From contig CM029115.1 of NCBI GenBank assembly GCA_016859345.1, positions 14,792,001 to 14,856,000 of the forward strand: a DNA stretch of 64,000 nucleotides, given 5' to 3'. The notes below the pieces were generated by a model that saw only the letters and a list, made by a program, of their open reading frames with translations, made no database searches and was not told the origin of the DNA. A program made the position numbers and the translations under genes. The DNA is from Istiophorus platypterus. Lineage: Eukaryota; Chordata; Actinopteri; Istiophoriformes; Istiophoridae. Each line of letters opens with the position of its first letter. Positions within the stretch are counted from its first letter, which is position 1. Positions 35,750 through 50,971 of this stretch are shown piece by piece.

Positions 35750-38700
35750 GCCTTTCTGGTTCAGCGAAAAAGCAGTTTAACCTGCTTGGATCGACTGACA
35801 TGACTGAAGCTTGGCAGGCTGCGGTCTCAGGAGATATTAATGCAATAACACGTGAAACTCCTGCCACTCCTGTATTTCTACCCGTCTTTGCACTGCTCAA
35901 TATTGAATACAGGAATATGTGAATGTCAATGGCTTAGATTTGGGGAGAAGTCAAATAATCCTATACACGGGTCACTTTAAAAGAATGTGATTTTTTTGCA
36001 TGAAGGCTTTATATTAGTTGATTTCAGCCCGCTTGAGCGGAAACCAGTTTGTATGACATTAAAGTACCTCTGTGCAATTAAAACAACCTCTGGAGGCTCT
36101 ATTAGTTTTAGAAGGTCTGGATTTTAGATTGAGGCTGCAGAGGAAACCTTGACTATCCTTCCATATATCCATATACAGAGTTACTATTTCAGGTCCCACT
36201 TATGTCGGGGCATAGTTGTAATCTGTGTGGGTTAGGGCTTCGGTAATATAGAGTGTACTGGCTGTAAGGTAGGCTTAATGCCTACTTTGAGACAATCCAG
36301 GGTGTTGACTTTAAAACAGGTGTATCTGTATGCACATAAACTGAGGACACAGGATGCTTCTGGCTCTCATCCTGTGCTTATGTCCTGTGTGTGCTTTTCT
36401 ACACCATCCTATGTCAGTGCTAGCAGGGGACTACATAATAATCCCAGCAGATGTTTCCTCGAAAAGGAACAACCACAGCTTGCCTTGACCTTTTTTGTCA
36501 AGGAAGCTGTTTGTGAGTTTACTGTATCAGGCTCATTGCTCTCATAAAAAATGTCCAGCTTGCTCCCTGTGTGAAGCAGAAGTTGAGAGTGGCTAGGGTT
36601 TTAGACTTAGACCACTGAGTCAAAACTGGACTCACTGTAAAAACAATTCAAGGACACCTGTTTGTACTTGGTTCGGTACATTTGAAGTCAATGGCTAATA
36701 TTAGCTAAATGTAAGACACTGTGGGATGAGCGCCCACTGGCTTGTGTACCCAGTGACACCCTCCCATCAGTTGTAAAAGACGTGGTAGGCTGAAATGAAT
36801 AGAGTTTTTAGTGTTGTTGTGAAACATGAAGGAAAATTTAGCTTACATCTGTATTATATGTGGTCTTGCACTGTTGTAGTCAGCAAGATAGGTTTCAGTG
36901 AAATGTATGAGGTGAAAGTACCGTACCCTGGACAGTTAGTAAGTTAACTAGAGAGCAGTATGAGGATATTCATTTTCAGATTGATTTGTTTTATTTTGTA
37001 GGAATGTTTGTTTTTTTCCCAACATGCTTTTGATGATACAGGACAGTGAAATATTCACAAAGTTGCTATACTTTTTTTTTACAGCCATACCTTTGACAGA
37101 CTGAGCATGTAAGCTTCTGATTTATGATTGTGGAAGTTTGTTATGTCCATGGGATCATTTGAGAAGTTGGCTAAATCTCAGTTCTGCTTTACAGGCTGCC
37201 ATCTAGCTGTTTCTATTTGTTTATTAACATTAGAAAAAAATGTAACCAGATAGCATGGGATTTGGGATTAGCTTAATACTGAAGTTTAGTCAAATTAAGA
37301 ATTTTACTTTTACATTCATCAGTAAATTGATTCCCTTAAACCTATGCAAAACATTGGCATCTGGCTTTCTTCCTGGCTACAGATTAGAGTGAGAGTCATT
37401 GGCAAAAGATTAACATTACTGCAGTGGGAAATTCTCCAGACTCAATGGATCATTCTAAGCTGACTGCATCAGCTCACCCATCAGAGCTGAAAGATCCTCA
37501 GTTAATGCTCACGAGACAGTTCCACTAAAGCTTGGTGGTTTGTTGTTTTTCTGTAGCTGTGTAACTTTTGGCTGTAAAACTGTGTCAAATAATGCACATG
37601 ATTTTTAAATTTCTTACGCTTCCACCATGCAGTCTTACGCCACTGAAGCGCTTTCTTGTTCTGGCCTCCTTGACCTGAGGGCACTAATCAATATCATTCA
37701 AAGGCACAGCAGGAGGAAACTGGAACACTAGGCTCAAACTAGGTCGTGTGTGCGGATGGCCACCATTCATTTTCTGCTTAGAAATACCTTGGAGGGTGTG
37801 TGGGGGTGTGTCTTCTGGGTTGTTTTGGTAAACAATTATTCCGTAGCTCTTTCTTTGCAGGAAGGAAAGGTATGTGTTGTGTGACGCTGAACAAGGTCTA
37901 TATTAAATTTCTATCCTGTGTGAGATTTTGGCTGACTTAAAGTGGAGTCATCGCGGTTTGCAGGAGTAGCAAGAAGTCACTGTACCATATTGTCATGGGT
38001 TCGCCTATTTTATATTTTATAGGTTTATTTTGAGGTAAATTAAATTTTATTGGGTTTACAATTTCCCATAAATTCTAATCAGGCACCCTCTAAGAACATT
38101 CACGACACTTTCGTTACGTTGCCTCATCCTGCAAGAATTTGCAATCAAGTCATTGTGCTAATGAGTATAATGAAACCATTTTTCTTGACACTCAAATACT
38201 CTACTTACATGGTCTGTGGTAAAAGGGTAAGCAAGAGCATTACAGTGATAAACTGGCATGCAGTATGTAACAGAAAATGATTCAGTTAAAAATGATAGTC
38301 ACTCACCCATATTAGTCCAAAAAGTAAGCTTCCTTTTCTCACTCATAGGGTGCTGAAGCAAACTCCAAGTAAAAGTTTGATTCACACAAATCCTGAACTC
38401 TATAACTGCCAAAAAGATGCTGTTCTCTAACAGGCAGGGCTATAGAATCAAAAAATAAATTTATAAATGTTTGAAAATGACTTTGGTAACCATTACTATA
38501 CTTATTACCAAATGTAAGGCTGTTATATGCCATGGTGGAGGCATATTTATACTTGTACACTGTCCAGGTGCTTATGATAACTACATTTGTACAGTTACAA
38601 TGATAACTGTGGAGTAATTGTTCATGTTAGTGAAAAAGCAGCTCATCCTAGCTTTAGGTTGCTTGTGTGTAGGTCACACAATCAAACAGTCGAATGCCCT

Positions 38701-39550
38701 AGACTTTCTGCAGAGAACCGATTGTGTTTGTGTGATGCAGCCCTTTGCTGAAAGAGGCTGAGATGCCACACATCCGTCAGACTGAGCTGAAACTCAAAGC
38801 TTTTCAGTATTCTTTCATTAGTTTTGCTCTTTTTTTGGTTTAATTATTGAAGGAATTAGGTCTATAAAACTCCAATCCCAATGTCACACTCAGCCATTCT
38901 GTCAAACACCTAACAACAGGGAGACCTTGTCTAAGTAGTACATTCAGCCATTCAGTTTCTGTGATGAGGAAAATCTGACAAACAGGATAATCTGCTGGTG
39001 GTGGTGGTGGTTGTGTTTTCTACAATAATCCCGTTTTAGAAAAAGATGCCAACCAGACTAACATGATTTCATATGCCAGAATTATAGATTGAGTGAAAGA
39101 AAATGTTTGGTGCTGCGTGTATCATGGTCAAAGTCACAGATGATGAGCTCCTCAGAAGTTCATGACTGCGGCAACATAGAATACATATTGGCCGGCCTTA
39201 GGAAGGGTATTTTTAGGTCTAACTTTAACGTGGTCTGCGCCAGGGAGCTTGTTGTCATAACAGAAACAAAATGCCCCCATTGACGAATCGAAAACAAAGT
39301 CTATGAGCATTTCTTAAAGGCATATCTATACTAGCTATTTATTAGTTTGGTACATTATTGCTGTCAGTGATCCACAGCAGAGTCAGAGCCAGGAAAAGTC
39401 AGCAAATAGTATATCTGCCTAAATGATTAAAAAAAACTTGATTAAGTAAAAATTGAATTCTTGAGTAAATAGCCGTTAGCTGTTAATGTATTTGATTGAG
39501 CCCCAACAAAATCAAGTAACTTTTTTCTTTTTCTTTTCCTTTCTAAACAG
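35455..39550 (+). other. CLIP1 intron 1
   Basis: Large intron between the inferred 5'UTR exon and the exon with the start codon. It carries an (ATT)n tract at 35709-35748. I see no coding exon, RNA gene or full transposon in it. Confidence 0.5.
35709..35748. repeat. (ATT)13 microsatellite
   Basis: Uninterrupted ATT trinucleotide run in the first intron of CLIP1. Confidence 0.95.
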
Positions 39551-39793
39551 GGTCCTTTTTGTGAGCACCACTTTTTCTCCCTCGTCCTCTTTCCTGGTTT
39601 TTTTTTTTTTTTTTTTTACTCTTTTTGTTTATTTGTTTGTTGTTGTTTTTTTGTTTTTTTAAAATCGATTTTGGTGCGGAGATCACAACTTCGCCATCAC
39701 AGAGGTTCAACCAGTTGTTTTGATGGTCTGGGGACAGTCTGTACCCACTGACGGACACAAGCCTTGTGGGTCTAAAACATCACACGAGGAAAC

Positions 39794-42700
39794 ATGAGCA
39801 CAGCCAAGCCCAGTGGGATTAAAGTGCCCAGCAAGATAGCTAGGCCACCTGGGACAGGAGCCCCCAAGACCAACCCCAACACAGGTAAGAGTCTCCCGGT
39901 CCCCAGTTTATTCAACGTGTGGTTAAGATGTGGCAGTTTGGGGTTTGCCCTTGGATGTTCCGTAGTCAAGGGTTGTTTGGTTGATACTTGTGGTGCTGGG
40001 ATCAAGTTGATTTTTTTTTCCCCCCGTGTCCCATTCCAGTAGTGCTTGTGATATCATGTCACAGGTTGTGCTGCCCTTTCTCTATACTGATAGAGCAGTT
40101 CATGTTTATCATGTGTTAATTCAGTGGCTTTTTTGATGTTTTACCACTGCAAAATCATCTAAATTTTAAAACCAATATGATCTTAAGGATATACATTTTC
40201 AAAATATTCTGTCACAATAGGATTATATAAAGATGATCAATAATGATATTATTTTGTTGCCTCACCCTAGCATAAAAGTCACAATAGAAAATGAGATGTT
40301 TTAATTAAGCCTTCCTAGAGGCAAAAATTGCAATGCATACCATGTAAAACATTCTACACACAATGATGGTTTTACAGTACTTAAACAGGCCTGTATCGAT
40401 TTGGAAGCAATGAAATTAGAAAATGTAGCAGTCATACATTGTTACAGCTTAGTTTCTTTATTGGCCTAGGGTTGCAGCAAAGAGCCAAAAGTCTCATGTT
40501 AGGCAAGTGACCATTTTGTATATGCAGTGAGGATGGCATCCAGGAGATCTAGGCATCACCGCTTTTATCGGTACCATGCTTAAATCAATGATTTGTGTCA
40601 GAACAGTGTTAAAGCCAGCTTTTCAGATATTTAGCCTAGATTTTTCTTGCCACAGCAGTGTCACTGTAGGTTCTTAAGGTTCACCTATACTACCTTTTTT
40701 GGAGCTAGCAAGTGAACACATTTAAACAGGAAAGAGAAACTTGTATAATCTGGACATCAATTCACAGGATTTTTCAATGCTTTGCACAGCATCAGTGTCA
40801 TTTGTCATCGTTTCACGTGTCATTCAATGGATTTTTATTTATTTTTTTATTTTTTTAATTTTATTTATTTATTTTTTAAACTCTGTTCACTTGTTCTCTA
40901 CTTACATTCCAATAGGAGCTAAAGGTGTTGCAGCCGACAAATCGGCTGCAAGTGCCAGTGGAGGAGATTCCCAAAATGCCGAGGAGAGTTTCCAGGTTGG
41001 GGAGCGGGTATGGGTGAACGGGAATAAGCCAGGCTTCATTCAGTTTTTGGGAGAGACACAGTTTGCCCCAGGACAGTGGGCAGGGATTGTTCTGGATGAG
41101 CCCATTGGAAAGAATGACGGGTCAGTGGCAGGGGTGCGCTACTTCCAGTGTGAAGCCCTGCGAGGTATATTTACCCGCCCATCCAAGTTGTCTCGCACAG
41201 AGGGGGAAGCTAATGGAACTCAGACAGCACCACCCTCCCGTGCTGCATCACCCACTCCTTCAGTTGGTAGTGTAGCCTCTCATACACCTGCCACAAAATC
41301 AACATTACCCCCAACTACCACAGCAGCTAAGAAGGCCTCCACCAATGCAACAGCTACACCAACTACACCATCTTCCAACCTCGCACGCACAAACAGTGAA
41401 TCTGTCTCCAACCTCTCAGAGACTGGATCCGTCAAGAAGGGGGAAAGGGAACTGAAGATGGGTGACCGAGTTTTGGTAAAGTTTGTTGTATTATTTAAAA
41501 GAAAAAGATACTTTTTTTTCTTCTTTGGATATGTTTACTAAGTGTCAACTCTAAAATTCTACATCTGTGTTTTTGAAACATTAACATTAGTAAGAACAAT
41601 GCACGTGACCCATAGACCACTCCTATTCTTCACTGTAGTAATCTCAGAGAAATGAACACATGAAACATGGTCCCTTTACTTCATGTCACCAAAATTCCAC
41701 TTCTGAGTCAGTGGAAGTTCAGTTACTAACACTGTTGACTGCAGTCACCATCTGCGTGCAGTCTTGTAAGTCTGGTTACATTTTGATGAGCACCCTCCTT
41801 CCTCCTCACAGATTCCCTTTTTTCTCCCTTTCCTCAACCGGGAGGCTGTGTAACACATTAAGAGGAAGTGTCACTCTGCCTATTGGGCTGCAGAGGAAAT
41901 GCGCTTAGCACTAGCTAATTTTGTGTCATGTAAACCTTGCAGCTGTGGATTTTAAATAATTGAAATAAGTAAAGCATGTTCAGTTTCACATATAGACAAT
42001 TTGGCCAAATTCAATTCAGAGCTGGCACATGTTTGTTTCTGATGCTTCAGTGGAATTCTCACTCCGGGTTTCTTACCAGGCAAAGATCATTACACTTTAG
42101 GCTCTTTTATCTGTTCAGGGGATTAAATGGGGGCCAATGTTTGAATTTTCTCTCAGGTTGGTGGTACAAAGGCAGGAGTGGTACGTTTCCTTGGAGAAAC
42201 CGATTTTGCCAAAGGCGAGTGGTGTGGTGTGGAACTGGATGAGCCTTTAGGAAAGAATGACGGGGCAGTGGCAGGCACAAGGTACAAAGCCACTGTATTT
42301 GTAAATAACTAAAAGAAAAGTTGTTGTACTTGTCATCATTGTGTATACTATGACTTTCATTATTATGATTGTATTTAATTTTCATTCCCCAGATATTTTC
42401 AGTGCCAACCCAAATATGGCTTATTTGCTCCAGTACATAAAGTAACACGCATTGGGTTCCCTTCCACCACACCAGCCAAAGCAAAAACAACAGTTCGGAA
42501 AGTAGTGGCCACACCATCAGGGCTAAAGAGAAGCCCTAGTGCCTCCTCCATCAGTACCATGAGCTCTGTGGCATCCTCTGTCAGTGCCAAGCCCAGCCGC
42601 ACAGGCCTGGTGAGACAGGACACACTCAGTAATCACAATATGAGTAGGTGTTGTACAATTTATGATTTGCTTCTTCACCATTCTGACCATGCTTCTCTCA

Positions 42701-45700
42701 TGTCTCTCCATAGCTAACAGAGACTTCATCACGGTATAATCGAAAGATTTCAGGCACTACCGCTCTGCAGGAGGCACTGAAGGAGAAACAGCAGCATATT
42801 GAGCAGCTAATGGCTGAGAGGGACATGGAGAGAGCTGAGGTCGCAAAGGCCACTAGCCATGTTGGAGAGATGGAGCAAGAAATTAGCCTGCTCAGGGATG
42901 ATCAGGAGCAGGTCAGCTCACCCAGAGGCTGATTAGTATCAGTTTGCATCAACCTGCTCTTCATTCTTAAATACTTTTAGAATTAGAGAATCTCTTTATT
43001 GCCTCCTATTTTATAAATATATCTTTATTTATTTAATTTGGACAATGTCCAACCTTTTTGTTAAAGATGGAGGCTAAGATGGATCAATTACGTGCCTTGG
43101 TAGAAGCTGCAGACAAAGATAAAGTGGAGCTGCTGAATCAGCTGGAGGAGGAGCGTAGGTAAGGATTCCCAGAGGTATGACAAGTCAAAGGTATAAAGTC
43201 ACCCATCACAGTATGTCAGTATCTGTTATGGGGTCTTAATAAATACAGACCGTGGCATATATATTTGCTCGAGTTTGTTTCATCTCTCTCTTAATCATTG
43301 AAATCATTGTAGAGGCTAATAATTAGTTGAAACCAAAACAAAGGGGCTCCATTAAGATTGTTTTTTTTTCTGTTAAATAGGAAGGTGGAGGACCTTCAGT
43401 TCCGTGTAGAGGAAGCTTGCATTACCAAAGGGGACCTAGAGGTAAATGCACAACACAGATGAATACCATTGCGATTTACACATGTAAATGGATTTGCATT
43501 TTAAAAACAAAATATTGATTAGTGCAGTAAGATTAAATGAGATATTGCTATTATAATTAAATAAAAGTGGCAGTGGTGTTTAACTTGAAATTTGTCCCAT
43601 TGATTTAATATATAAATATTAAATCAGAAGCACTAGGCACTCCAGTCAACCTGCATCTTGGTTTCATTTTAAGGTTCAAGTTAACGTATACCTTGTTCTT
43701 AATCGATGACAATAAAGTCACTTTATTTTGTTTGTTTACATCGGTGTGTCCGCTGCAATTTAAGATTGTGCAAGATTATCTGGTATCCCTTGTCACAGAC
43801 CTAAAGTCCAGACATAGCATTTGCATTATCTCTTGTTTGTGTTATCAGTAGGAACTACCCACTCTGCAGTCTCAGTACATGTTTTTGCATGGACAATTTG
43901 CTACTGGCTTCTTCTTGCATTAGATAATGTTCTATCAAATGCACCCAATGGTGCAGGAACGATAATGAGGCTTCATATGGTCACTAAACGTGTTCTCTTA
44001 AAAGGCATATTAATATTGTTGTACAAGCATTAGCCTAGCGAAAGAACTATTGTGGAAATATAAATTATAAATTTAAGGAACTCTTCACCAGAAAATGTTA
44101 TTAATGTTTACCTATTATGGAGAGAGAAAAGTTTTTATTGCCATATTGTTATAAAAGGGGCCTAGAGTTTGTTTTTTCTTCCACATAATTTTTTACAGTA
44201 ATTTAACAAATAAGGCTCTTTTTACTAGTTGACCTTTTCTCCAGTGAATCATGTTTTCTTCCCAAGTTAGGATATGCGGACTATTGAGGCCCAGTGGTAT
44301 CTCCGTTCATATCTGATTAAAGGATTTGTTATTTATTCCACAGTGCTACACAAGGGACCATCTCAATAACCCCTCAAGGCATCCAAGCTCAAAATAGATG
44401 ATTAATATGAGGGCTACAGGTTTAGAATACCCCTTTATCTTCTTTTTAAATATTATACTAACAGTTTATTACTTACTCACAGCTGTGGATATATTAAAAA
44501 CTTGCATGCAGCTTGAAATACACCCACAATAAACATTCCAAACAGGCCCAAGTCAAAAATGCTGTGTTGACTTCAAGCTGTTGAAGGTGTACTAATGTTG
44601 TGCTATAACCCTCAGTGCCTACCTGTTCAGTGATGTGATGTTATTGCTTCTTCTTCCTTCTTGTCCTCGTCTTTCATGTTGGTCCAGTGCTCAGCATGGA
44701 ACCACTGGAGATGCTCCCTTGTCATTCCACTGCCCAGTCACAGACTTGAATTCAGTCTGCCCACCACAACTAAGGGGGGATAGTACTCAGCTTAAAAAAT
44801 CAAATGTAACTTGTATATACATTTGCCAGGTTACATTATTTTATAACTATTCCATTCACGATGAACAGTGGATGCATGCAGTGTCTAAGTAAATTTTTAC
44901 ATCAAAGTTCCCAGAGAATTAAATGTACAGTGAAAAAATGGAATTTTGTATTTGTCAGTAGTTCAATAATCACATCTTTCCTTGCTTTTTTTCTTTACCT
45001 TTGAGTGTGGTATATCAGTCAGTTAGACTAGCAGTCCATTTTGTCAGACTGTGTCCACAGACGACCTAATGTTACATAACATACTTGACATTTAAAATTA
45101 GTGCTATTCCCCTTATCAAAATATAACTTTAGGTTTACATATACTGGGTAACATGTAAGACTATAAGCATGAAATTATGCCAGGATATGCTTCATTAAGT
45201 TGCCATAAAGCCCTTATTCGTAGCACACAATACCAAGACATCAAATGGGAATCCTTTCTTCTTCCTGAGCCCCACATGCTTTCTGTGTTACTGATTGATT
45301 TCTGTTAAACTGGACACAAATCCTGCATATGGTGGTCTGATAAGTGGTGGTTTCTTATTCAGTACTTACTTTATACAGTGTGGATAATGGCCTCATCAGC
45401 AAAGAGAGAAAGCTGTGTGAGTCATGATAATACTATATGGTTTTGCCCGAAACCAAACAATAGATCCTAAATCTGAGTGTAATAAATCAGATATTTTGGT
45501 AATTGCAGCAAACACCGAGGTGTAGTTGAAATACAATAAATGCAGAAAAATAATATTGTATTCACTTTCTATTGTTAAATTAATATAACAATGTTAGATA
45601 TCCTCTTTATGATATAATGTATTTAACTGCTTGTTACAGAATGAAGTATAGGGGTCAGGAGACAATCATCACTGCTTTCTCTCAGTAGCACGGTGAAGTC

Positions 45701-48700
45701 ATTATTATATAGTTTACTTGCTGGCTTGACACACATTATCAAATTGTGTGTATTTATGATAACAATCAGTGTGCTTCGTTCACCAGGTGTCAATTTTGCA
45801 TGGTTACTTCTAAAACGCCTCCATCAACGTACTCATCCTGAACATTCATAACATATGCCCCCTCCTTTGCTGCCTGTCTTGTATTTCTCACCATTCTTTC
45901 ACAAAATTCCTTATGTGCAGCTGTTTATGGCACAGCCTGAAAGTTCTGCATGGGGTATCTTCCCATTTCCACTCATCCACTACTGGCCACTTCCACCCAA
46001 GACCCTTTCCCCAACCCCCCACATACCTATCCACAAAGACATACATATACAAACACACCATAACCATTATCATTGTCCAAATTCCTCTATACTCTCTCCT
46101 GTCTCCCTCCCTCTCTGTCTGTGTTGGGCTGGCATGTGATGGTGGCACTGGTGTGTTTTCTTCCTCTCCCCCTTGTTTACTAACAGACGCAGACCAGACT
46201 GGAGCATGCCCACATTAAGGAGCTTGAACAGAGCCTGCTCTTTGAAAAGACCAAAGCTGAGAAACTCCAAAGAGAGTTAGAAGACACTAGGGTAATGAAT
46301 TCTGCTCTGCAGTGTACTGCATTGGAAAAGAGGGCCTGGGCTGAGGATAGTGGCCAAAACATTAGCAAAGGGGTACAGAGAGGTGCCGAGCAGTAACTGG
46401 AGCCTTGATTTCTATGGGCTTATGGTGATTGAACCCTTCAAATCCAATTTTCCAGCCTCACCTAAGAAAAGCAATACTCCTTCTTTGACAGCAAAAAAAA
46501 ATCAAATAATAAACTACTAAATATATTAGGTTTGTTTATATGTTTAAATCAGTCTATCCTGCTATAGTTATATTTGCATTACAATTTGTGGCATGAGCTG
46601 CAAATTAATTTTTTTAACCAGTTTTGAGATGTAAACTTTGCTCATATTTAAATTGAACCAATTAAACTTTTTACGTTGAAAAGAATACATTTCTGTTATA
46701 ACTGTCAAACAATTAACCATACGCATCTTTCAGCTGTCTTGAGTGACAGCTCTTTTACTTGTGCTAGTTACTCAACCTGAACTCACTCTTGCTTTACTGG
46801 TGTCACTGCTTAACCAGACAGACAAACTTCACCCTTGTCCCTTAGCTAATCACTTATTTTTGATTAGCTTTGTAATCCTATGTTCTACAACCCCAGTCCT
46901 CTCCAGCACCCATATGTCCTGCTCTTTTGGTGTCCCTGCCTTTGGTAGTCTAAAACGTGCTCCACCTCATAGACTATGATTCCTTGCGTTCCCCTTATAA
47001 TTATGAGAAGTATCAGTGAAAATATGGTCCCTATAGTTTCATGAGGATGAGGGCCGTAGTTTGTCAAAGGAGATCCTTTGACAGTCTTTGTATCAGGAAT
47101 ACATCGATTGTAATTAAAACTTGTCTTAACCAAGACATTAGATATATAATTTAAGCAGCATAAAGAGATGCATATTTTAGAACATTAAGAAACAATAGAT
47201 TTTAAAAGATAATGATGGGGCATGTCAGTAATCCCTGAGAGTTCTTTTAGAGAATTTATTGGTTCATATTTCACCTAACACATGAGGTCAATAATAGCAT
47301 TATTTCAAATATAGAGTTTTAGACTAGAGAATGGTGGAACAGTCTTGCACACTGCTGCAGCGCCATACATGCTTTCAGCGTTCACCTCCATTATTTGTAT
47401 CTTTATAGCCACAAGAGGTCAGTATAATACCTATCTCTCAAAAAGCATGGTTTTGCTGTTACCAAGTGCTTTGTTATATAGCATTTCAGTTCAGTACCAG
47501 TTACTTCTTCATTTGTTTAGTAGGATTTAAGCATGATTTAAGTCCATTAATGAACTTTTGTTAGTGCACACTAATCCAGTATGTTAAATTGGGACACATT
47601 TTTAAATGCAAGATTTCTGCTTTTAAAGGTTGCAACTGTGTCAGAAAGATCCCGTATAATGGAGCTTGAGAAGGATCTTTCACTGCGTAAAAGAGAGGTA
47701 GCTGACCTGCAGTTGCGTCTTGGGACCCAGCAAGGCTCTGAGGACTCTAACTCTGCTCTTTCTCCTCTTCTGGAAGAGATAAACTCTCTGAGGGATCAGT
47801 TGGCCTCCCAAGAAGCTAAGCAGCAAGACGAGTTGACAAAATACAAGGATAGGCTAGAAAGTCAAGAAAAAACCCACAGTGAGGCAGTTGCCCGGCTTCA
47901 GGCTGAATCAGTAAGGCTCTCTGGTGACAGCGAGCAGTTGCAGATGCGCTTAAGCCAAGCTGAGAAGGAGAATGCTGAAATTACTGAATTGTGGCGTTCC
48001 AAGTTGGAGTCTGCCATTGCTTCTCACCAACAGGCCATAGAGGAGCTGAAGGTGTCGTTCAGCAAAGGTGCAGGTGCCCAGACGGAAGAGCTCGTAGAGA
48101 CCAAAAGTGCACTAGAGAGGCTGAAGTTAGAACACAAGCTGGTTCTCCAAGAGACTGGTGCCAAACATGAAGCTCACACCACAGCATTGACTCAGGAGAT
48201 GCAGGCCCTGAAGACACAGCTGTTGTCTTTGACTGAAGACAAGGAGCGTCTGGAGGAATCACTACGATCCAGCGTTGAAAAAACAGAAGAGCAGCACCTT
48301 GTGGAGATGGAAGATGTACTTGGAAAGCTTCATGCTGCTGAGCTTAGGATAAAGGAGCTTGAGGAGAAAGAAGCAGCATTGTCACAACAGGCCCAAGACA
48401 AGGACAAAGAAACCAAAGAACAGATGACAGAAATAGTGGCTCTGCGCAGCCAAGTAGCACAAGGTAACCAGGAGGTTGTGACCCTGAAGAGTCAGTTAGA
48501 GGAGATCCAGAGCCACGGAAACAACCAGGGTGCTAAGGTGGGTTTTTATCGATCCCTTTACCATTTTAATGCTCCATTGTCATGTATGTGTCATGTGTTA
48601 GTAAAGTGTCCTTACTACCTCTGTGAAGTTACTATGGCATTTTCAGACAGTGATTGTCAGCCATTGTTTCTATTTTTTTTTTTTGGGGGGGGGTTCTTTT

Positions 48701-50939
48701 ATTTGTTTTTGAGTTTTTTTCTTTTTAATGTGCATATTTCTTTGCTGTTACTGTATTATTTACTTGCCATGTGCTAAAGGTTAGTGAATTGAGCTCTCAG
48801 TTGGAGGGCCAACAGAAGGAAGTCCTTTCTCTACAGAAGACTCTGACTGCTGTAAAACAGGAGAAGGACACCCTGGAACAGGAACTTGGAGGTTTGGTGG
48901 GTCCTGTGGTTTATTTTTAGATGTGTGTACACTGCCTATTCTATCAGCTTATTCATTTCAGTGTCAATGATCTGATATCAACTAATATATCTGCTTTTTT
49001 GATGTATAAATTGGTCTCATGACCAAACATATCTCAAATGCTGTACAAATCACACTCCTAAAATTTTGACTTCTCAATTTTCTATTGCTGAAAAATAGTA
49101 TACAGAGATTTGATGCAAAATTATTTTTCCCCACAGAAACAAAAGTTGGCGGAAAGCAACGAGGAGCAGACGAAATCAGCAAAAGCTATGCAGGGTACAA
49201 GATAGAAGGACTTGTTCTTTGTTCAGATAATCAGACCCCCCCTCCCTTTGTTACTATTAGGCCTTTTCCAGTTTATAACAGCCTCTAGAATTTAAGATAT
49301 GACATTTTCTTTTTGTAGAAACACTTGAGAAGCTAAGAAAGAAGGAAGAGCAGTGCACATCTGTGACCACAGAATCAGAGTCTCAAAGAGCTCAACTTGC
49401 CGGTGAGATTAATATGCATTCTCTTATACGTGTTAACGCAGTAGTCAGGTTTTCACAATTCCAGATCTTATTAACAAATTCATCTTGTCTTCAATCAGGA
49501 CTGGAGAGGAAGCTGAAGGCTGCAGATGAAAAGCTTGAGCAGCTTTCAAAGGATAAAAGCAAGCTTGAAAATGATATTTCAGACATGATGAAGGCATCAG
49601 GTGATAGCTCAGTTCAGCTTACCAAAATGAATGAAGACCTCATACAGAAAGAAAGGTAACTCACTTAATTATTTCCTGTTCTTATATTACTTCATTACTC
49701 AACTTAAACATATCATATCAGTCATGTCAGAATTGGATTTTTACTTCAGTGATAAGTTAAAGATAATCTCTTGCTTTTGTTTTATTACGTACTGTAGTCA
49801 ATTTGTGTGTCCATTACCTAACTTGTCGCTTTCAGATAAGTTTGTTTTTTTTATCCTTCTCTCTCTTTTGTCATCACTCAGGAGGCTTGAGGATTTACAG
49901 AGTCAAGTTGCAGAGGAGAAGGAAAAGGCGGCGCACTTGAATGAACAACTTCAGCAGGAACAGTCTCGAAAAGAGCTGGAGCTGAAAGAGACCAGAGATA
50001 CACATCAGTCTCAAATAACAAACCTTCAGGAAAAGATTGCTACCTTGGTTAGTATTGTAGGGCACTCACAAAACGCCGTGTTTGAGAATTGTTTGTCAAA
50101 TACTTCAAGATTTTGTTTTATAGAGATTAAAATTTGAGACACTTGGTTTATAATCTCCCATCCTTCTTACTCCAGTGTGTACTGCAGTCACTGGCTAATA
50201 ATAAAAAAAAAACAAGTACAGAAATGCTGTAATATTAATGGTTCTCATCTTCTGTTGTCTAGGAGAAGACTGTTAAACAGGGTGAGTCCCTGGTTGAGGA
50301 GCTCAAGACCTCTCAAGAAAAATCCCTCTGTCAGGCCTCAGCTCTCCATGCAAAGGAACTTGGGCTGCTGCAGAGTCAGATTGAAAAGTTGCAGCAGGAG
50401 CTCTCCTCCTCCACAGACAAAACCCTGGAGCTGGAGAAGTTGGTATCTGAGCTACAGCCATACAAGGAACAGGCTGAGGTAAGCACAAACCCATACAGGC
50501 ACAGACATACTAGTTGAATCAAAGTGTTTTTATTTCTCTACAAAGGAAAAATGTTTGATGTAAAATTGTTTGTTATAAAAATGATGCTCTATCTGTTATG
50601 AGGTAAAATACCACCTATCCTTTTTATAGATGAAAATTTTATTTTTGAACCCAGTTGAGATATTATAGTAGTTTAAATACTAAAACTAAATTTGAGAAAA
50701 AGCTTTACAAAAAAGTTATGGGAGAATATTTGTAACTGTGTAGGGGGTTTCTAAGTTGTTCATGTCCCTCGGACATTAAGGCTAATAACCTTTTTATTTA
50801 GAATATTCATCTTATCTTTTAGACTCTGCATTGGGCTATATGCTTGCAGGGGTACACTTTTTTTATAGATTATATGTTTAACTTTAACTTTTTTTAAGAC
50901 AATGTAGGGTTATTGGAAACGCCAGAGAAACCCTTTACA

Positions 50940-50971
<32 letters not shown>

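Noticed and set aside
35610..35900. Antisense frame with poly-Asn near the CLIP1 promoter
   Set aside because: Caused by the (ATT)n microsatellite; no splice or homology support.
40741..40915. In-frame upstream extension of the CLIP1 CAP-Gly exon
   Set aside because: T-rich intron sequence ending in a good acceptor (CCAATAG); human alignment starts after it.
47581..47628. Alternative ATG just before the CLIP1 exon at 47629
   Set aside because: Intronic sequence ending TTTTAAAG; the exon joins in phase to the preceding exon as in human.
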